Part shown: one piece after another, positions 1 to 11,441 of the stretch
How the letters are laid out: the number at the start of each line of letters is the position of its first letter
Numbering within the stretch: position 1 is the first letter of the stretch
Source of the DNA: Calamus simplicifolius
Lineage: Eukaryota > Streptophyta > Magnoliopsida > Arecales > Arecaceae
Direction of reading: 5' to 3'
DNA length: 64,000 nt
Assembly: GCA_900491605.1 (NCBI GenBank)
Contig: UESW01004828.1
Span: 341,904-405,903, forward strand
Notes under the pieces: generated by a model
Seen by the model: only the letters and a program-made list of their open reading frames with translations
The model's database searches: none
Told to the model about the DNA's origin: nothing
Program-made: the position numbers and the translations under genes

Positions 1-1244
1 CTAGTAGTGTTGTTTGAAGGAACTATAGAGTTATTAGAACTTGCCATCATTGTGAAAAGAGGGCATATTGGTGATCTGGTTGTGCATAGGACCGATTATG
101 AGAAACTGCCAAAAGGAACTAGCTAATGGAATGATTGCAATGTAAGAATCTCCACATAAAAATGATATTCATTGACTAAGGTTTAGAAAGATGTAGAAAC
201 AATGTTTAGAGGTGAATGTTCAAAGTCTCATTATGTAGATTTTCCCACTTGGATACCCCATATCAAAAGCTAGATTGGAGAATTAGATGACTATATTACA
301 TTATCATTGATGACCACATATAGGATTGGCTTTATACGCAACAAGAACAATATTGAAGAAGCCCAATGATGGATGTAGATAGGATAATAAAGTATCACAA
401 ACCCTCTTGAAATCAGAAAATAGGAATGTATTGAATTAGCTATACTAGTTACAAGATTTTAAATATTGTATGATGGGGTTGTCCTGGTTTTTCTGCAGAA
501 CAGGATGCCTCACATCTCAGGCGCTTGGGATGGTGGTTGTCCTGACCCTTCTTGGTCTATTTTGCTGATTCAGTGCTGTCCTAATGCTCAGGACGGTGCC
601 TTGTTCTGGCACTCAAGAAGGTGGGATACCCTTCCTTCCTAGCAGTATTAAAGCCTTGTCATGATATTTCCAATAAGATATTTGATCAACGAGGCAAGTT
701 ATAGTCCATGGTTGCCTCCAACATTTTCTTTTAATGTTTGTACTCTCTCAATGAATATTACTATGGTTCATTATTCATATTATATGAATCATCCTGAAAT
801 CATCTAAGTAAGATCTTAGATTAGTTGCACTTCCAACTTGCCCTTTGGTCCTTATGATGCAGGAAATTGTTAAAAAAAACAATGTTTTTAAAAAATACTT
901 TTCACTGTAGACTGAAATCTTGAACAAAGAATTTTAATCTCACATCTTTTGGATAGCGAGACATTAGGTAACTTGGATGGTGTTTTTTTATCCCATTGTT
1001 GTGAGGGGAGGTGGGGTGATTTATTGGAAATGCCACCATGCCACCATCCACGTTGAACCCAGAACCTCTTCCGAAGGGAGAGGGATGCCAATTGGCTGAC
1101 TAAGGGCTGTTGGCAACTTGAATTGACTGAATATTTCCTCTTTGATTCCTCTTTGTTTCTTGACAAATCTAGTGTACATTTATGTTTCTGTCCATCATGG
1201 TCACAACTGATAAAATCTGTGAAATGTGTATCAAATCATTTCTA
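1..1244. other. Unassigned AT-rich DNA with a possible gag zinc-knuckle relic
   Basis: No supported gene. At about 35-85 on the plus strand the translation contains CHHC followed, after a frame slip, by GHIGDL. This resembles the CX2CX4HX4C knuckle of retrotransposon Gag, but no flanking domain is recognisable. The rest, including a moderately GC-rich stretch at 480-660, matches nothing I know. Confidence 0.2.
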
Positions 1245-1486
1245 GGGGTTGTTTGGTTTTGGATCTTACTGAAATTGATTGTATGCAAAATCTGAAATGC
1301 ATGGGTTTTACGGAAAATACATGTTTGATTGCTTATTATGAAACATGTCTTGCAAAATCCAACACATTGTAAAACCTGAAAATTGTGTTTTACGATAAGG
1401 TGGTCTTCCCTTATTTTCCATAACCCATCCTATAGAAAATCAGGTTTTATATCTGTTCTTAGAAATGCCACAGAACCAAACGTCCC
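1245..1486. mobile_element. MITE-like element with imperfect terminal inverted repeats
   Basis: The left end reads GGGGTTGTTTGGTTTTG and the inverted right end reads GGGACGTTTGGTTCTG, the end type common in plant PIF/Harbinger or hAT MITEs. The unit is 242 bp, AT-rich and has no coding capacity; its interior also has inverted similarity around the words for 'GGTTTTAC'. I could not identify a convincing 3-bp or 8-bp target-site duplication, so the superfamily is open. Confidence 0.45.
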
Positions 1487-1582
1487 TTTGCATTTGTTGT
1501 GGCCTATATACGGGGCTAAGCCATGTGTGAAGGTCTATCATTTTGCTAATGTTGCAACAAGATTTAGAAATGTAAAGAAAAT

Positions 1583-1960
1583 ATACAAAACTCAACTCAA
1601 CTCAACTCATATAAGCCTTTTCCCAACTACATAGGGTCGGCGACATGAATCTGCTTTCTCCACTCAACTCTATTCAGGACAAGTTGACATTCAAATTACA
1701 AATAGTATATCTTTCTTATTATTTTTGTTCATATTAGTTTAGGTCTACTTCAACCTCTATCAGTACCATGGATTGTTAAAAGCTCACTCTTTCTAACTAG
1801 AGCATCTAAAGGTCTTTGTTGTATATATCCAAACCATCGTAATCGGTTTTTTCTCATTTTATCTTCAATTGAGGCTACTCATATTATTTCTCGTATATGT
1901 TTATTTCTAATTATGTCTTCTAAAGTTTTACTAAATGTCCATCTTAACATGCACCAAGGC
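1583..1960 (-). pseudogene. RTE-type LINE 3' end relic
   Basis: Read on the minus strand, this translates with stops into the C-terminal part of a plant RTE-clade LINE polyprotein: RLRWFGYIQQRPLDALVR near 1790-1850, then RVEWRKQIHVADPM followed by a stop near 1620-1660. The 3' end carries the (TTGAG)n tail of this clade, seen as ACTCAACTCAACTCA on the plus strand at 1589-1608. Stops and lost codons show it is dead. From about 1955 to 2035 the plus strand has GGCCGGTCCCCAACCCGG and following bases that resemble, from memory, the 5' part of the same LINE type in opposite orientation; that is less certain. Confidence 0.7.
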
Positions 1961-2035
1961 CGGTCCCCAACCCGGATAGAGAAGGAGGGTTGCGTTAGGT
2001 AACTAATAGCCAACGTAAAATTCCGTCAGATTCCT

Positions 2036-2569
2036 TAAAACAAAATGTAAAAACAATATAAAGACCATAAATGTTATATCAGTATTCTCAGGAATATTCA
2101 GATTGTTCATAACTCATCCTCTATGGCGGCAAAGTAAGAAATTTCCTTTTCCTTTTGAAGTCAATTTTTTTTCTTATTAAAAGAACTATGCATGAAGATA
2201 TCTGAAATAGTTTTAAAATTTCAATTGGATGATTTGCACTACCTGCAACAAGGGTGTTTATACCTGACTGGATGTGACACATGTACATTGTATAACATGC
2301 GAAACTTCTAGTGACCTGCACATTGATGGGTGTTTCAAAAGATGCAATTTTCTCTGCATAAGATAGTTTGTATCACTATGGGGAACTTTCAACTCCATTA
2401 TAGCAAGCTGTTACATCTTTGTTCACTGAAGTTATTGTGTTTTGTTTTGAGAGTGACAATGCTTCACATAACCTTCGCATGCAGTGATGGCTGCTTCTGA
2501 AATAAATTTCTACCTATATTAAAATCAGTTCTTAAATTTTTTTTAAAGATTTAGAATAAATAAAATATT
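2036..2569. other. Intergenic DNA, no feature seen
   Basis: AT-rich sequence with short spurious open frames on both strands. I see no domain, terminal repeat or RNA gene. The last five bases (ATATT) are the left target-site duplication of the adjoining solo LTR. Confidence 0.5.
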
Positions 2570-3351
2570 TGTTGGGCCTGATGTGGTGCTATCAAGGCCC
2601 AGGATGGGCTAACTTGTATTGGACTAGGTATGGGTTTTCAAGGGTTAAGATTAAATCAAGTCATGAGTGTACATAGGCTTGGAGATTAATTTTATCTCAT
2701 AGGTTAGTTCATGGGAGTTTTTGTAAAGTTTGGGCCGATCCTACTCTGTCATGGGTTTAAACTCTAGTCTTAGGGTTTATGGACAAAGGACTTAGTTATG
2801 TATTTAAACTCTAATCTCTAGGGTTTATGATATATAAAACACATATTCTTTTCTCCCAATCCTCTCTCGTCACCCTCTCTATCTTCTCTCTCCTCCCTCG
2901 ACTTCGTGGTCCTCCCAAGCGCAGCGGAAGCGTGGAGTGGCCCGGTCCCATGAGCATCCTCCCAGGAACGGATCCGCATTACAGCCAAGAACTCCGTGAG
3001 GCATCTCAAGAACTCGTGGGATCTCAGGAAGCCAGGAGAGTTCGTGAAGCGTCCACTTCTCCCATCGTGAGTCCACGAGTGTTTGTGGTGTCAGGTGTGG
3101 GAATAACGCTCGGAGGTGTGGGAATAACGCACGGAACTCTGTGCGTTGGAACAGCCAAAGGATTAAATAAAATCCTGAAAATAAAGGGAGGCAGCAGTGA
3201 TTCGAACCGGCAATCTGTCGGTTGAGGGACAAGGGACAAGGCAATTTATCGCTACGCCAATCTAATCGTTGGTAACGAAGGGTGAAAGCCCAGGGTACTT
3301 ATCCAACGAAGTTGATCCCACTTGGTGTTCATCAACGTCTAAACCCCAACA
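2570..3351 (+). mobile_element. S1: complete solo LTR of a Tork-like Copia family
   Basis: This 782-bp unit starts TGTTGGGCC and ends CCCCAACA, and is flanked by a perfect 5-bp duplication, ATATT (2565-2569 and 3352-3356). That is the signature of an LTR left by LTR-LTR recombination. Its first ~330 bp match the start of the LTRs of C4 (28490-33609) and C5 (3' LTR 49334-50102). Its 3' half matches C5, including the GTGAAA-CCCAGG block near the end, but not C4. TATTTAAAC words near 2800 sit where a promoter would be expected. Open frames at 2818-3244 lie in LTR sequence and are not genes. Confidence 0.88.
3175..3262 (-). other. tRNA-like pol III unit, antisense inside S1
   Basis: On the minus strand an A-box-like TGGCGTAGCGA (3249-3259) is followed by a B box GGTTCGAATC (3199-3208), 61 bp from start to end, close to tRNA/SINE spacing. 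A T-run (TTTATTTTC) follows about 15-20 bases later. The equivalent block is present in the C5 3' LTR. It looks like a tRNA-derived SINE head fixed in this LTR family. Whether it is transcribed cannot be told from sequence. Confidence 0.5.
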
Positions 3352-4260
3352 ATATTCCTTCACAGAAGATGATAGGTTCATGGTGTAGTTTTCATTTCTA
3401 ACTTCTCTAAAGGCTGCCTTTTCTCGGGTCAACAATTTTTTTTCCTTTTCACCTCATTTGTCATTTGTTTCTTATTTTTCTTGGCTATAACTTCTTTTCC
3501 CTTTCCACTACCAGAGTGGTTGCACAAAGTTGCCTTGTCATATTAGAATAGGGGATAGCTATATTGATTGTCTCATCATTGGAAAATTCAGTGTTAGTGG
3601 ACACATGACACAGGGAACTGGCACTTAAATGAAGCCTTTGGGGGGTGATTCGATGTCTTTTATATGTGTTCTTATATATGCATTTTTTGCATATGATAAA
3701 TGGCTTCTTAAGTTTATAATTTGATAGAATCTTTGTGAAATGTTATTTTAAACTTGACCACTTGCATGTGAAAGTGCTAAAAGTTTGCATGTATTGGCGA
3801 TAAATTTGTAACTTATGATTTTGTGTAAAAGGATGTCTTGAAGTAAGTGTATGAAACATCAAGAAGCCTATAATTAGCATAGCAATTCTAGAACACTGAA
3901 GATCATAACAATGTCCTTGAACTTATCCGGCTAGACTTTTTCTTTCTCAAGATCATCCAATTCATGATAGCTAGACCAACATTAACTTACCAATATCATG
4001 AAAAGTTGGTGCAGCCGTGGACGGGAAAAAACCTGACTTTTTTGGCATAGCTCTTGCATCATTTGTTAGTTTCCTATGAGTTGCCTTGTCCACCCATTAA
4101 ACCCTGCTTTCATTTAAATTACTACAAGTGGCTTCATGTATGTATTTTCTACAAATAAAATAAATAGTCTGAATCTTACTGAATTTTACTCCATGCTGGG
4201 AGCAGCGGACGCTAAGCTGTTTACTTGAATGCCACAAAAAAACCTAAGAAAAAAATTAAG
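3352..4260. other. Intergenic DNA, no feature seen
   Basis: AT-rich sequence without recognisable coding, RNA or repeat structure beyond short homopolymers. Confidence 0.4.
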
Positions 4261-4316
4261 ATGCATGCACACATGCATGCACATGCATGTGCATGTGCAT
4301 GTGCATGTGCATGATG

Positions 4317-4348
<32 letters not shown>
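4261..4348. repeat. Compound microsatellite (GCATGT)n then (GA)n
   Basis: Alternating purine-pyrimidine ATGCATGCACAC and GCATGT words (4261-4318) run directly into a (GA)n tract (4319-4348). The first part has Z-DNA-forming character. The short open frame across it is a by-product. Confidence 0.9.
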
Positions 4349-4351
<3 letters not shown>

Positions 4352-4415
4352 TAAGCATAAATTTTTTTTTTTCTATTTCAGGATTTTATATTTAACAGTT
4401 TCAAATGGTATTTCA

Positions 4416-4525
4416 GCTTCTCCTGTGGCCCAAAATGTCAACGCTGCTGCCCATGGGATGACCTTGTTTGGGATGTCGGGCATCGCAAGCTTGCTGCTGT
4501 TCTGGTGGTCAGTCATGGCATAGGA
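4416..4525 (+). other. Possible last exon of an unrecognised membrane protein
   Basis: After an acceptor-like TATTTCAG (ending about 4415) there are 36 codons to a TAG stop. The peptide ends HGMTLFGMSGIASLLLFWW and a few further residues, a plausible C-terminal membrane span, and the stretch is more GC-rich and codon-like than its surroundings. No upstream exon was found and I do not recognise the family. It may be chance. Confidence 0.2.
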
Positions 4526-6363
4526 AGTGCTTTATGTCAGCTTCCTAGTCTAGGAACAAAGAAACTGATCCAAGTACAAAATTAGGCAGGTTGTCAGTGC
4601 TTCTTGTTTCAATCTTTTCAGCTTTGTGCTGGGTCTGTCCATTGTGTTGTTAGAGATCCTGCACTTAATAAGCCCTTTCACGGTCTATTGAAATATTTTC
4701 AATATTTTTTCATGTTGTGTTCTTTAGCTGAATCAATATTAATATATATATATATATTTTCATAAAGCTTTGTAAGTTCACAAGCTTGTCTCTTCCTGCA
4801 AATGCTCGCTATGGGTTCACGTTTGTTCAATCAGGCACTCAGCAGGCTCCTCATACCACCCCCTTACCCATGGTCCCTCTTCTTAAATTCGGTTAGCACT
4901 CTTGGTTAGCCCATATATCTTGCCCTTTCCAAATGTTTCAGGTGTTATATGGTGAGAAGTTAGGGGAGCGCCACCTCTGAGATTTGAGTAGATCCCTCGT
5001 GCCACTCAGAAACCATTATCCACTGGATCCTTATCTTTTGATCATGGTTAAACTTGCATTTCTTGCCTCCTTCCATCCAGCCAAGCTCACTCTATCCACT
5101 TTTCCATTTGCTCATGTGATACAGCAGGGGAAAGTGGCCTGAGTATAGGCATGCTCTGAGTATAGGCACAGGCAACCAGAAAATCTGTCCATCTCCATAG
5201 TGGCCTGGAAACCTTTAATGGATGTTGGGTGCTAAATTTAGTTGGGCTAAGCATGATGATTACTCTGGTCGGTTCACTCACAATGTACCGTGGTTGTTCC
5301 AGTGCGTGTGCTATTGCACCGGCGGAGTTGGATTAGTTATAAAATTCTTTGGGAATGTGATTGCTCAGAGAGTTATCATTGGCATGTGTTTCCAAATATC
5401 TGATTACAGACACCATTGCTCTATTTCAAAGATGAGTGAATCAAAAACTAGGCCTGCCGATGTTGGCTGAGATGAAAATCTTGAACAGCAAAACTTCTTT
5501 ACCAGTATATATATTTGCTGTGCTGTTCAAGATAAATATGGCGTGGTGGCCTTTTTGTGTCATTCTGAAATGCTGGCTCAATTCATCAAGGGTCCCAATC
5601 TGAGTATTTTGCATCTGCTGCCTCAATCAACAAATATACAATTAAAATTTGGGTTTTCTTGACATGCATTATCAACTCAATTGTGATATCAACAGTAGCA
5701 TCTTGCTTGTGAGGCTTGTGGTCCATCTTTAGAAGGGGATGTTGATGATTTCTGGCAAGGCGCAATCATCCACCTGGTGCTGTGTATGATATGTTTTTAC
5801 GCTGGTTGCTTCATGGTAAATTCTATGCCATTATAATGGTTGCAGCGAGCTATGTGGAACCGTGTCTTTCAACATCTTCCACATCTTCTGGGGATAATTC
5901 TTAATCAGGATGGAATGCTGTAGTGGGTTATGCTGTTTCACTGTTAATATCCAGCTGGTGAATAGTAAATAGCTTATTTTTCTTCTCTTCTAGCATTCTA
6001 CGTCTATTTCAGAATAATAGCATCAAGATTAATGATGCATGCTATCAAAAAGTTGTGAAATCTCAGACCTCTCAATGGACTTCTCGTTTATGTGGGAATT
6101 TTCTTGTTCCTTTCATTCAACCAACTTCCAGCATTCCCTGAGAACATGATTGTTTTCTTCTTTTTTTCCTTTGCAAACAGTGCTCACACCAAAATCTTTT
6201 GATATGGTTGTTGGTGAGAATCAGAACATATTGAATGTAGATCCACGTGAAGAATTTTCCAATTTCTCTAGCAAGTAGAAACTCCTATCTGGCTATTGCT
6301 AAGCAACAAGCATTTCTCGTGAACCTGTGTCATTACCTTTTTGGCTTATTCTGAATTCAATTT
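4526..6363. other. Intergenic DNA, no feature seen
   Basis: Contains a (TA)n tract at 4741-4756 and several short spurious frames. I find no domain, RNA gene or terminal repeat. Confidence 0.35.
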
Positions 6364-6756
6364 TATTGAAAACCACTTAGGTTGCAAAAATTATGACAGA
6401 ATAATTGGTCCACAATCAAATTTTAAGATATAATATTTTAACAACCAAATCTTTAGGATATATTTAAAGCAGATCTTTAGGATTTTTTTATTATATATTT
6501 CTGATATGGTTTGATCTCAGGAATCAAAGCTTAATATTAGGAATATGTTAGTTATGATTCTGAATTAGTTTTTATATGTTTTATGTTATGTTTTAGCTCT
6601 ATATAAAGAGCAATACTGTAAATAAATTTGGGATATGCTTAGATACAAAGCTCTCCTTCTCTCTTTTTTTCTGTCAAATACTTTTCTATTTCTTTCGACA
6701 AATCAATGACAACTAAGTCAGGATTATATAGTTCTGATTTGTGCTATACAACAACA
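6364..6756 (+). repeat. C1 5' LTR
   Basis: It starts TATTGAAAACC (the right copy starts TGTTGAAAAC) and ends CAACAACA. It contains CTATATAAAG near 6600, a credible TATA box, within a ~75-bp block that the 3' LTR lacks. Confidence 0.75.
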
Positions 6757-8210
6757 GATTGGTATCGAGCATTTCTCTCGAGGGACCTGAGTTGAGATAC
6801 AATCCAGAAACACAACACCTTTCATATGATGGAGTCTATATCATCTACTTTCTTCAATGTTCTACCACCTATTTTGATAGTAACAACTATCAAGCCTGGG
6901 CTGTTAGAATGACAGTATATCTTGAAGCATTGGATCTTTGGAAAGCTATAGAAGAAGACCATAATATTCCATTGCCATTCATGACAAGAAAGAAAAAGAC
7001 TATGAAGTCCAAAGCTAAAGCTCGCCTATTCTCTATTGTTTCAAGCACTATATTTACAAGAATTATGAACTTGAAATCAACAAAAGATATCGGGATTATC
7101 TCAAGAAGAAATACAAAGGTAATGAAAGAACCAAAAATATGCAAGTACACAACTTGATCAGGAAGATCAAATGCTAAAAATGAAGGAGACAAAAACTATT
7201 AAAGAATGCTCCAACAAGTCGCTGGGCATAGTAAACAAGGTACGGCTATTTGGCAAGGACTTTTCTGATGAATGGATTGTGCAAAAAATTCTTATAACTT
7301 TGTTTAAAAGTATGAGTCTAAAATTTCTTCATTAGAAGAATCTAAGGATTTGTCAAACATATCCTTGGCAGAATTGGTGAATGCATTGCAGGAACAAGAG
7401 CAAAGAAGAATGATAAGAAAAAAGAAACTGTAGAAAGTGCACTTCAAGCAAAGGCAGAAAATTTAAGAGATAAAGACAAAAAGAACAACAGGAAGAACAG
7501 CAACAAGACAGACAATAACATAAAAACAAGGAAAGCTATCCACCTTGTCCACACTGCAAAAAGATAAATCATCCACAAAGAAAGTGTTAGTGGAGACCTG
7601 ATGTCAAGTGTAGAAAATATGGAAAGACTGGACATATAGAGTGGATTTGCAAGTCACAATAACAGAAGGCAAAAGCTACCACTGAACATCAAAAAGAGAA
7701 ACTTTTTGTTGCAACATGCTTCGCAACAACCAACAGCTCTAGTGATTCCTAGTTAATTGATAGTGGCTACATAAATCATATGATCAATAATTGAGAGCTA
7801 TTTACAAAGCTGATAAAACTAATATTTTCAAAGTAAAATTTAAAATGAAGAATTTATACCCGTAAAGGGTAAAAGAACTGTGGCTATAAAAAGCTTAGTA
7901 GGTTTAAGGTATATTACTATATTCTTTATGTGCTTGATATTATCAAAATTTGCTCGGTATTGGACAGCTAGTTAAAAAAAGGCTTTAAAGTCATATTTAA
8001 AGACGATTGGTGCTTGATCAAAGATCCCAAAGGAAGAGATGTATTCAAAGTAAAAATGAGAGCAAAAAGCTTTGCTCTAAATCTAATGAAGAAGGAGCAA
8101 ATAGGATTTTTCAGCATAATAAGTGATGCAGAATTATGGCATAAAAGGTTCGGGCATATTAAACTATTATATCTCAACAAAAGAAAATTTTAAGAAGCAG
8201 ATTAAACCTT
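6741..8210 (+). pseudogene. C1 gag and protease remnant
   Basis: The Gag N-terminal region reads FDSNNYQAWAVRM...LDLWKAIEED at about 6870-6960, typical of the plant Copia UBN2/DUF4219 Gag domain, followed by SSTIFTRIMNLKS near 7040. Two knuckles follow: CPHCKKINHPQRKC (from 7548) is complete, while the second, CRKYGKTGHIEWIC (from 7610), has Tyr for its second Cys. The protease signature is LIDSGYINHM near 7755, preceded by a stop. Frameshifts and stops (for example near 7100, 7335 and 7430) break the frame repeatedly. Confidence 0.8.
6760..6770 (+). promoter_or_regulatory. C1 primer binding site, tRNA-Met
   Basis: TGGTATCGAGC follows the LTR after three bases. It is the complement of the initiator tRNA-Met 3' end (usual TGGTATCAGAGC) with small changes. 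Confidence 0.65.
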
Positions 8211-8233
8211 TGCAGCTACTAAGGCAAGAAGAA

Positions 8234-8556
8234 GTGTTGAAAACTGATTTAGGTTGCAAAATTATGGCGGAATAATTGGTCAACAACTAAATCTTTAAGA
8301 TATAATATATCAACAACCGAATCTTTAGGATATAATTTTTAACAGCCAGATCTTTAGAATTTTTTGTTGCATATTTCTGATATGGCTTTAATTCAAGAAT
8401 CAAAGCTTGATATTAGGAATTTGTTAGTTATGATTCTGAATTAGCTTTTATATGCTTCCTGTTATATTTTAGCAAATACTTTTCTATTTTCTTCCTTGCA
8501 AACCAACTACACCTAAGTCATGATTATATAGTTCTAATTTGTGCTATGCAATAATA
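8234..8556 (+). repeat. C1 3' LTR, lacking the TATA segment
   Basis: It matches the 5' LTR from TGTTGAAAAC to CAATAATA, but TTATATTTTAG joins directly to CAAATACTTTTC, removing the ~75 bp that hold the TATA box and probable start site in the 5' copy. Confidence 0.75.
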
Positions 8557-11290
8557 GGTTTCCTCCATTATTTCTGCTACATGACCATCATGCTGCACTA
8601 ATATTCTTCCTCACACGACTAGTAATTGATCAGGTTCAGATCAGTGCTGTTTAAATTTTGTTACAATTAATTAAAATCACTTGCGCAGGACTTCAGTTCA
8701 GATACTTTACAAGCCTACAATAAGGCAACTCTTGTCTCAAAACAAAAGGGCTGGACATAAAATACTCAGGTGTCATGTTTGGTACCCAGTACCTCTTGGA
8801 ACTTGTTAGCATACTTTAGTACCGTTATTTAGTCTAACCATTTCTGATAGCGAACTCTCTATTCCCAAACTTCTGCTTTGCTTTCTTGGTTTGTGAAGGT
8901 GTTCAGACAAGTACAAATCAACAAATTTTTAAACAGCATATTAGAATGGTTCTCATCAAATCAACAAATAATTTGCACAATTCTTTCTCCATATTGTTTG
9001 CATTTTTCTCAGATTTATATTTGCATGGAATACAGAAGTCAATTCATGAGGAGGTAGATTGTCACACTGTTGGACAAGTTTATCTTAGAGGTCTATCGAG
9101 CATTGCTAGAGGTGTTTGATCATTGCGTGGACTGTTTTGGCCCTAGCTAGTGATATTATAATTATCTAACTAGCAAACTTTCTTTGGCGAAAGACTAACG
9201 GACCACGCCTTATATATGCATCGTTTTGATGGAACTTGATTAGAAACAAAGCAATGAGCTTGTTGCTACTCTCCCCCTAATCATGCACTGCGATGTTGGC
9301 TTGCAGAGAAAGACTGCAAGAAATCATGCACGCTTGATTAATAGTGCTCTCATCGTGCAGATCAAGTTATATATTTCCTCGTGTAATCATGCATCATCTT
9401 GTCATTTTTAAATATATCAGAAGTTCGCAGGAAATTGTCCATGGACAGCAACGCTCTTATCCCATGGACCCGTATACTAATATATATATATATATGCAAC
9501 ATCTATTATAAAATAAAGCAATATTAAAAGGTGGTAGTTGGGCATTTCAAATATATAGAATTTCTTCCTACATGGAAACAAAAGTGATTTTTTTTTTATT
9601 AAGTCTTTGTCGCATATATTATGTACAGAGGTAAAATTTTAAAAATGCATCTCTCAATGAATAAGAGTTTTAAATTAGGATCAAGTTTCAAGACAAGAGT
9701 TTCAAAATGAAGATCCACACCTACTATCTAAAGTTGGTGAACAAATGAAAAATCATGTATCATCGAGACTGTCCTCTATACATTTGCATGTCTCAAATGG
9801 ACAACTTAAATAACAAGGTATAAAGTGTACTTGGTTTGAGATTTGGGCCTCTTGGTTTAGAACTCCTAAAATAGTTTAAACTTCGTTAGTGTTTCAAGAT
9901 GCAGAGACCATGTGTGATGGTTGGTGCCCTCAAATTGTATTTCATAAATTTCAGGACACAAATGTCCATTTCAGAACCACTTGACGCATAAACAAAGAAG
10001 GTTCAAAACATCTAGCATTCGATTTTTGGGCAATTTAGAGGTAAAAGATTAATACATGCCTCAAAACATTAACAATTTCTAGGCAGCTTAAAGTGGAACA
10101 TACATGAATTAATACCTAAAAACAATATTAGGATTGAGAATATTTATTACTGAACGACTTTTCAATTGAGGTCACATAATTTATTTTTCTAGTCTCTTAT
10201 CTCAACTATTTGACTTGCCTTTATATGATTTTGGATATGAAGACACAATAAAGATTACAGATCACCAACATAGGGAGCCCATGCATTTTAGGTATGAAGA
10301 CACTATAAAGAAATGATTGACCTAATTGGCTACAACAGGATGAACTAAGGAAGTTACATATTTTTTTTTGAGCAATTAATTATCTCTAAATCAAACATAT
10401 CTCAAGGTCTACCTTACATCACCCTATTATATATAACTCAACTAAAGTTTTCATTACACAACAAACCTAAATTATGCTGTTCCATCACATGGAAAACAAC
10501 TAGAATTTGCCCACCAAGCCAGATTTTTGGAAAACAAGCTAGCTAAGAAGGCAAACATTTTGTCATTAACAGCCGCCTAATCTGCTAGAAGAAGCAATTA
10601 TTTATAGTACATTATCAAAGTGGGACTAAACATTCATTAGCACATGTCATGTTTTTGGGTCCAAGCTCACAATTCAGGATCAGACAAATTAAGAAGGTGT
10701 TATTCGGCTTCTCAATCCTACATAAAGCTAGCGTCTGAGATCTTCTTGCTTGCTTAATGCCTGTGGGACTGGATAATCATCAGCATAGGCCCTTAAGTAC
10801 GATATAGCTATAGCTATACGACACTCTAGAGAGAGAAATGCTATAAATCTCAAATCGAGATCACCACAAATGTCAGGCATGCTCAATCGAGCACAAATAA
10901 GATGGGTTCCACCAGCAGATGAAATGTCTTTGTCCATATCCATACATTGGTGCGCGTATTAATTCTTTCCTTCCAAGCTGCAACAGTGGACTTCATCCCG
11001 TCCGTCTACCTTGATGCTACCCTGAAGTCATGACCAAGATGAAGGGCTTGGGCTTAAAACGTACACTTAACGCACGCAGCAACTCAATTGTTTTGAGGAT
11101 CGATATGACGAAATAGGTGATGGAATGGTTGTGTCAGAGTGCAACAAAGGAGTGGATTTCCGTGGGAAAGGAAATAAACCGACCTGGTATAGCTTGGGAG
11201 GAGCTTGATGATGTGTTAGCACATCATCAACCATCGCCATCACGCTTAGAACAATAATACATACGGTCAGGTCATTGCAGTTGCCGGGCT
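8557..11290. other. Intergenic DNA upstream of the MYB gene
   Basis: About 2.7 kb with no coding region or clear mobile element. It includes a (TA)n run near 9481-9495 and several AT-rich stretches. It is the likely location of distal MYB regulatory DNA, but I can name no element with confidence. Confidence 0.4.
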
Positions 11291-11319
11291 CCTTTCAATG
11301 GGAGGCTTGTGTAAGGGGG

Positions 11320-11349
11320 AGAGAGAAGAGAGAGAGAGAGAGAGAGAGC
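11320..11349 (+). repeat. (GA)n tract upstream of the MYB start
   Basis: A GA microsatellite about 95-120 bp before the MYB start codon. GA tracts are common in plant core promoters and 5' UTRs and can bind GAGA-binding (BPC) proteins; a function here is inferred only from position. Confidence 0.8.
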
Positions 11350-11366
11350 ATAGAGAGGTTGGTGTT

Positions 11367-11379
11367 TTTAAATATAGAG
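11367..11379 (+). promoter_or_regulatory. Candidate TATA box of the MYB gene
   Basis: TTTAAATATAGAG lies about 65-75 bp before the ATG at 11442. If used, transcription would start near 11400, leaving a short leader and making the ATG at 11442 the first start codon. The in-frame ATGs at 11298 and 11397 would then lie upstream of, or at, the start site. Confidence 0.35.
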
Positions 11380-11441
11380 TTTGGTGGGTGGATGGGATGG
11401 TTCCGGAGTCCTTAAGGCATCGCCGGAGCTGTGGGCGAGAA

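Larger units (their letters stand above)
6364..8556 (+). mobile_element. C1: internally deleted Ty1/copia element
   Basis: A direct repeat pair (6364-6756 and 8234-8556) encloses 1.48 kb with a tRNA-Met primer binding site, a decayed gag, two zinc knuckles, the start of protease and a short GAG-pre-integrase remnant (ELWHKRFGHIK near 8135). The frame then jumps to a purine-rich tract (AAGGCAAGAAGAAG) and the 3' LTR. Integrase, reverse transcriptase and RNase H are absent, so about 3 kb was lost. Flanking pentamers are AATTT and GGTTT, so no clean duplication remains. It could move only with help from a full element, and with these lesions probably not at all. Confidence 0.8.

Noticed and set aside
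2818..3244. Open frames of 63-132 residues on both strands
   Set aside because: They lie inside solo LTR S1 and the equivalent frames are not kept in the C5 LTR.
11298..11441. N-terminal extension of the MYB to the upstream in-frame ATG (or the ATG at 11397)
   Set aside because: It would translate the GA repeat into Glu/Arg; the family starts at MGRQPCC, and a TATA-like box lies between the two sites.
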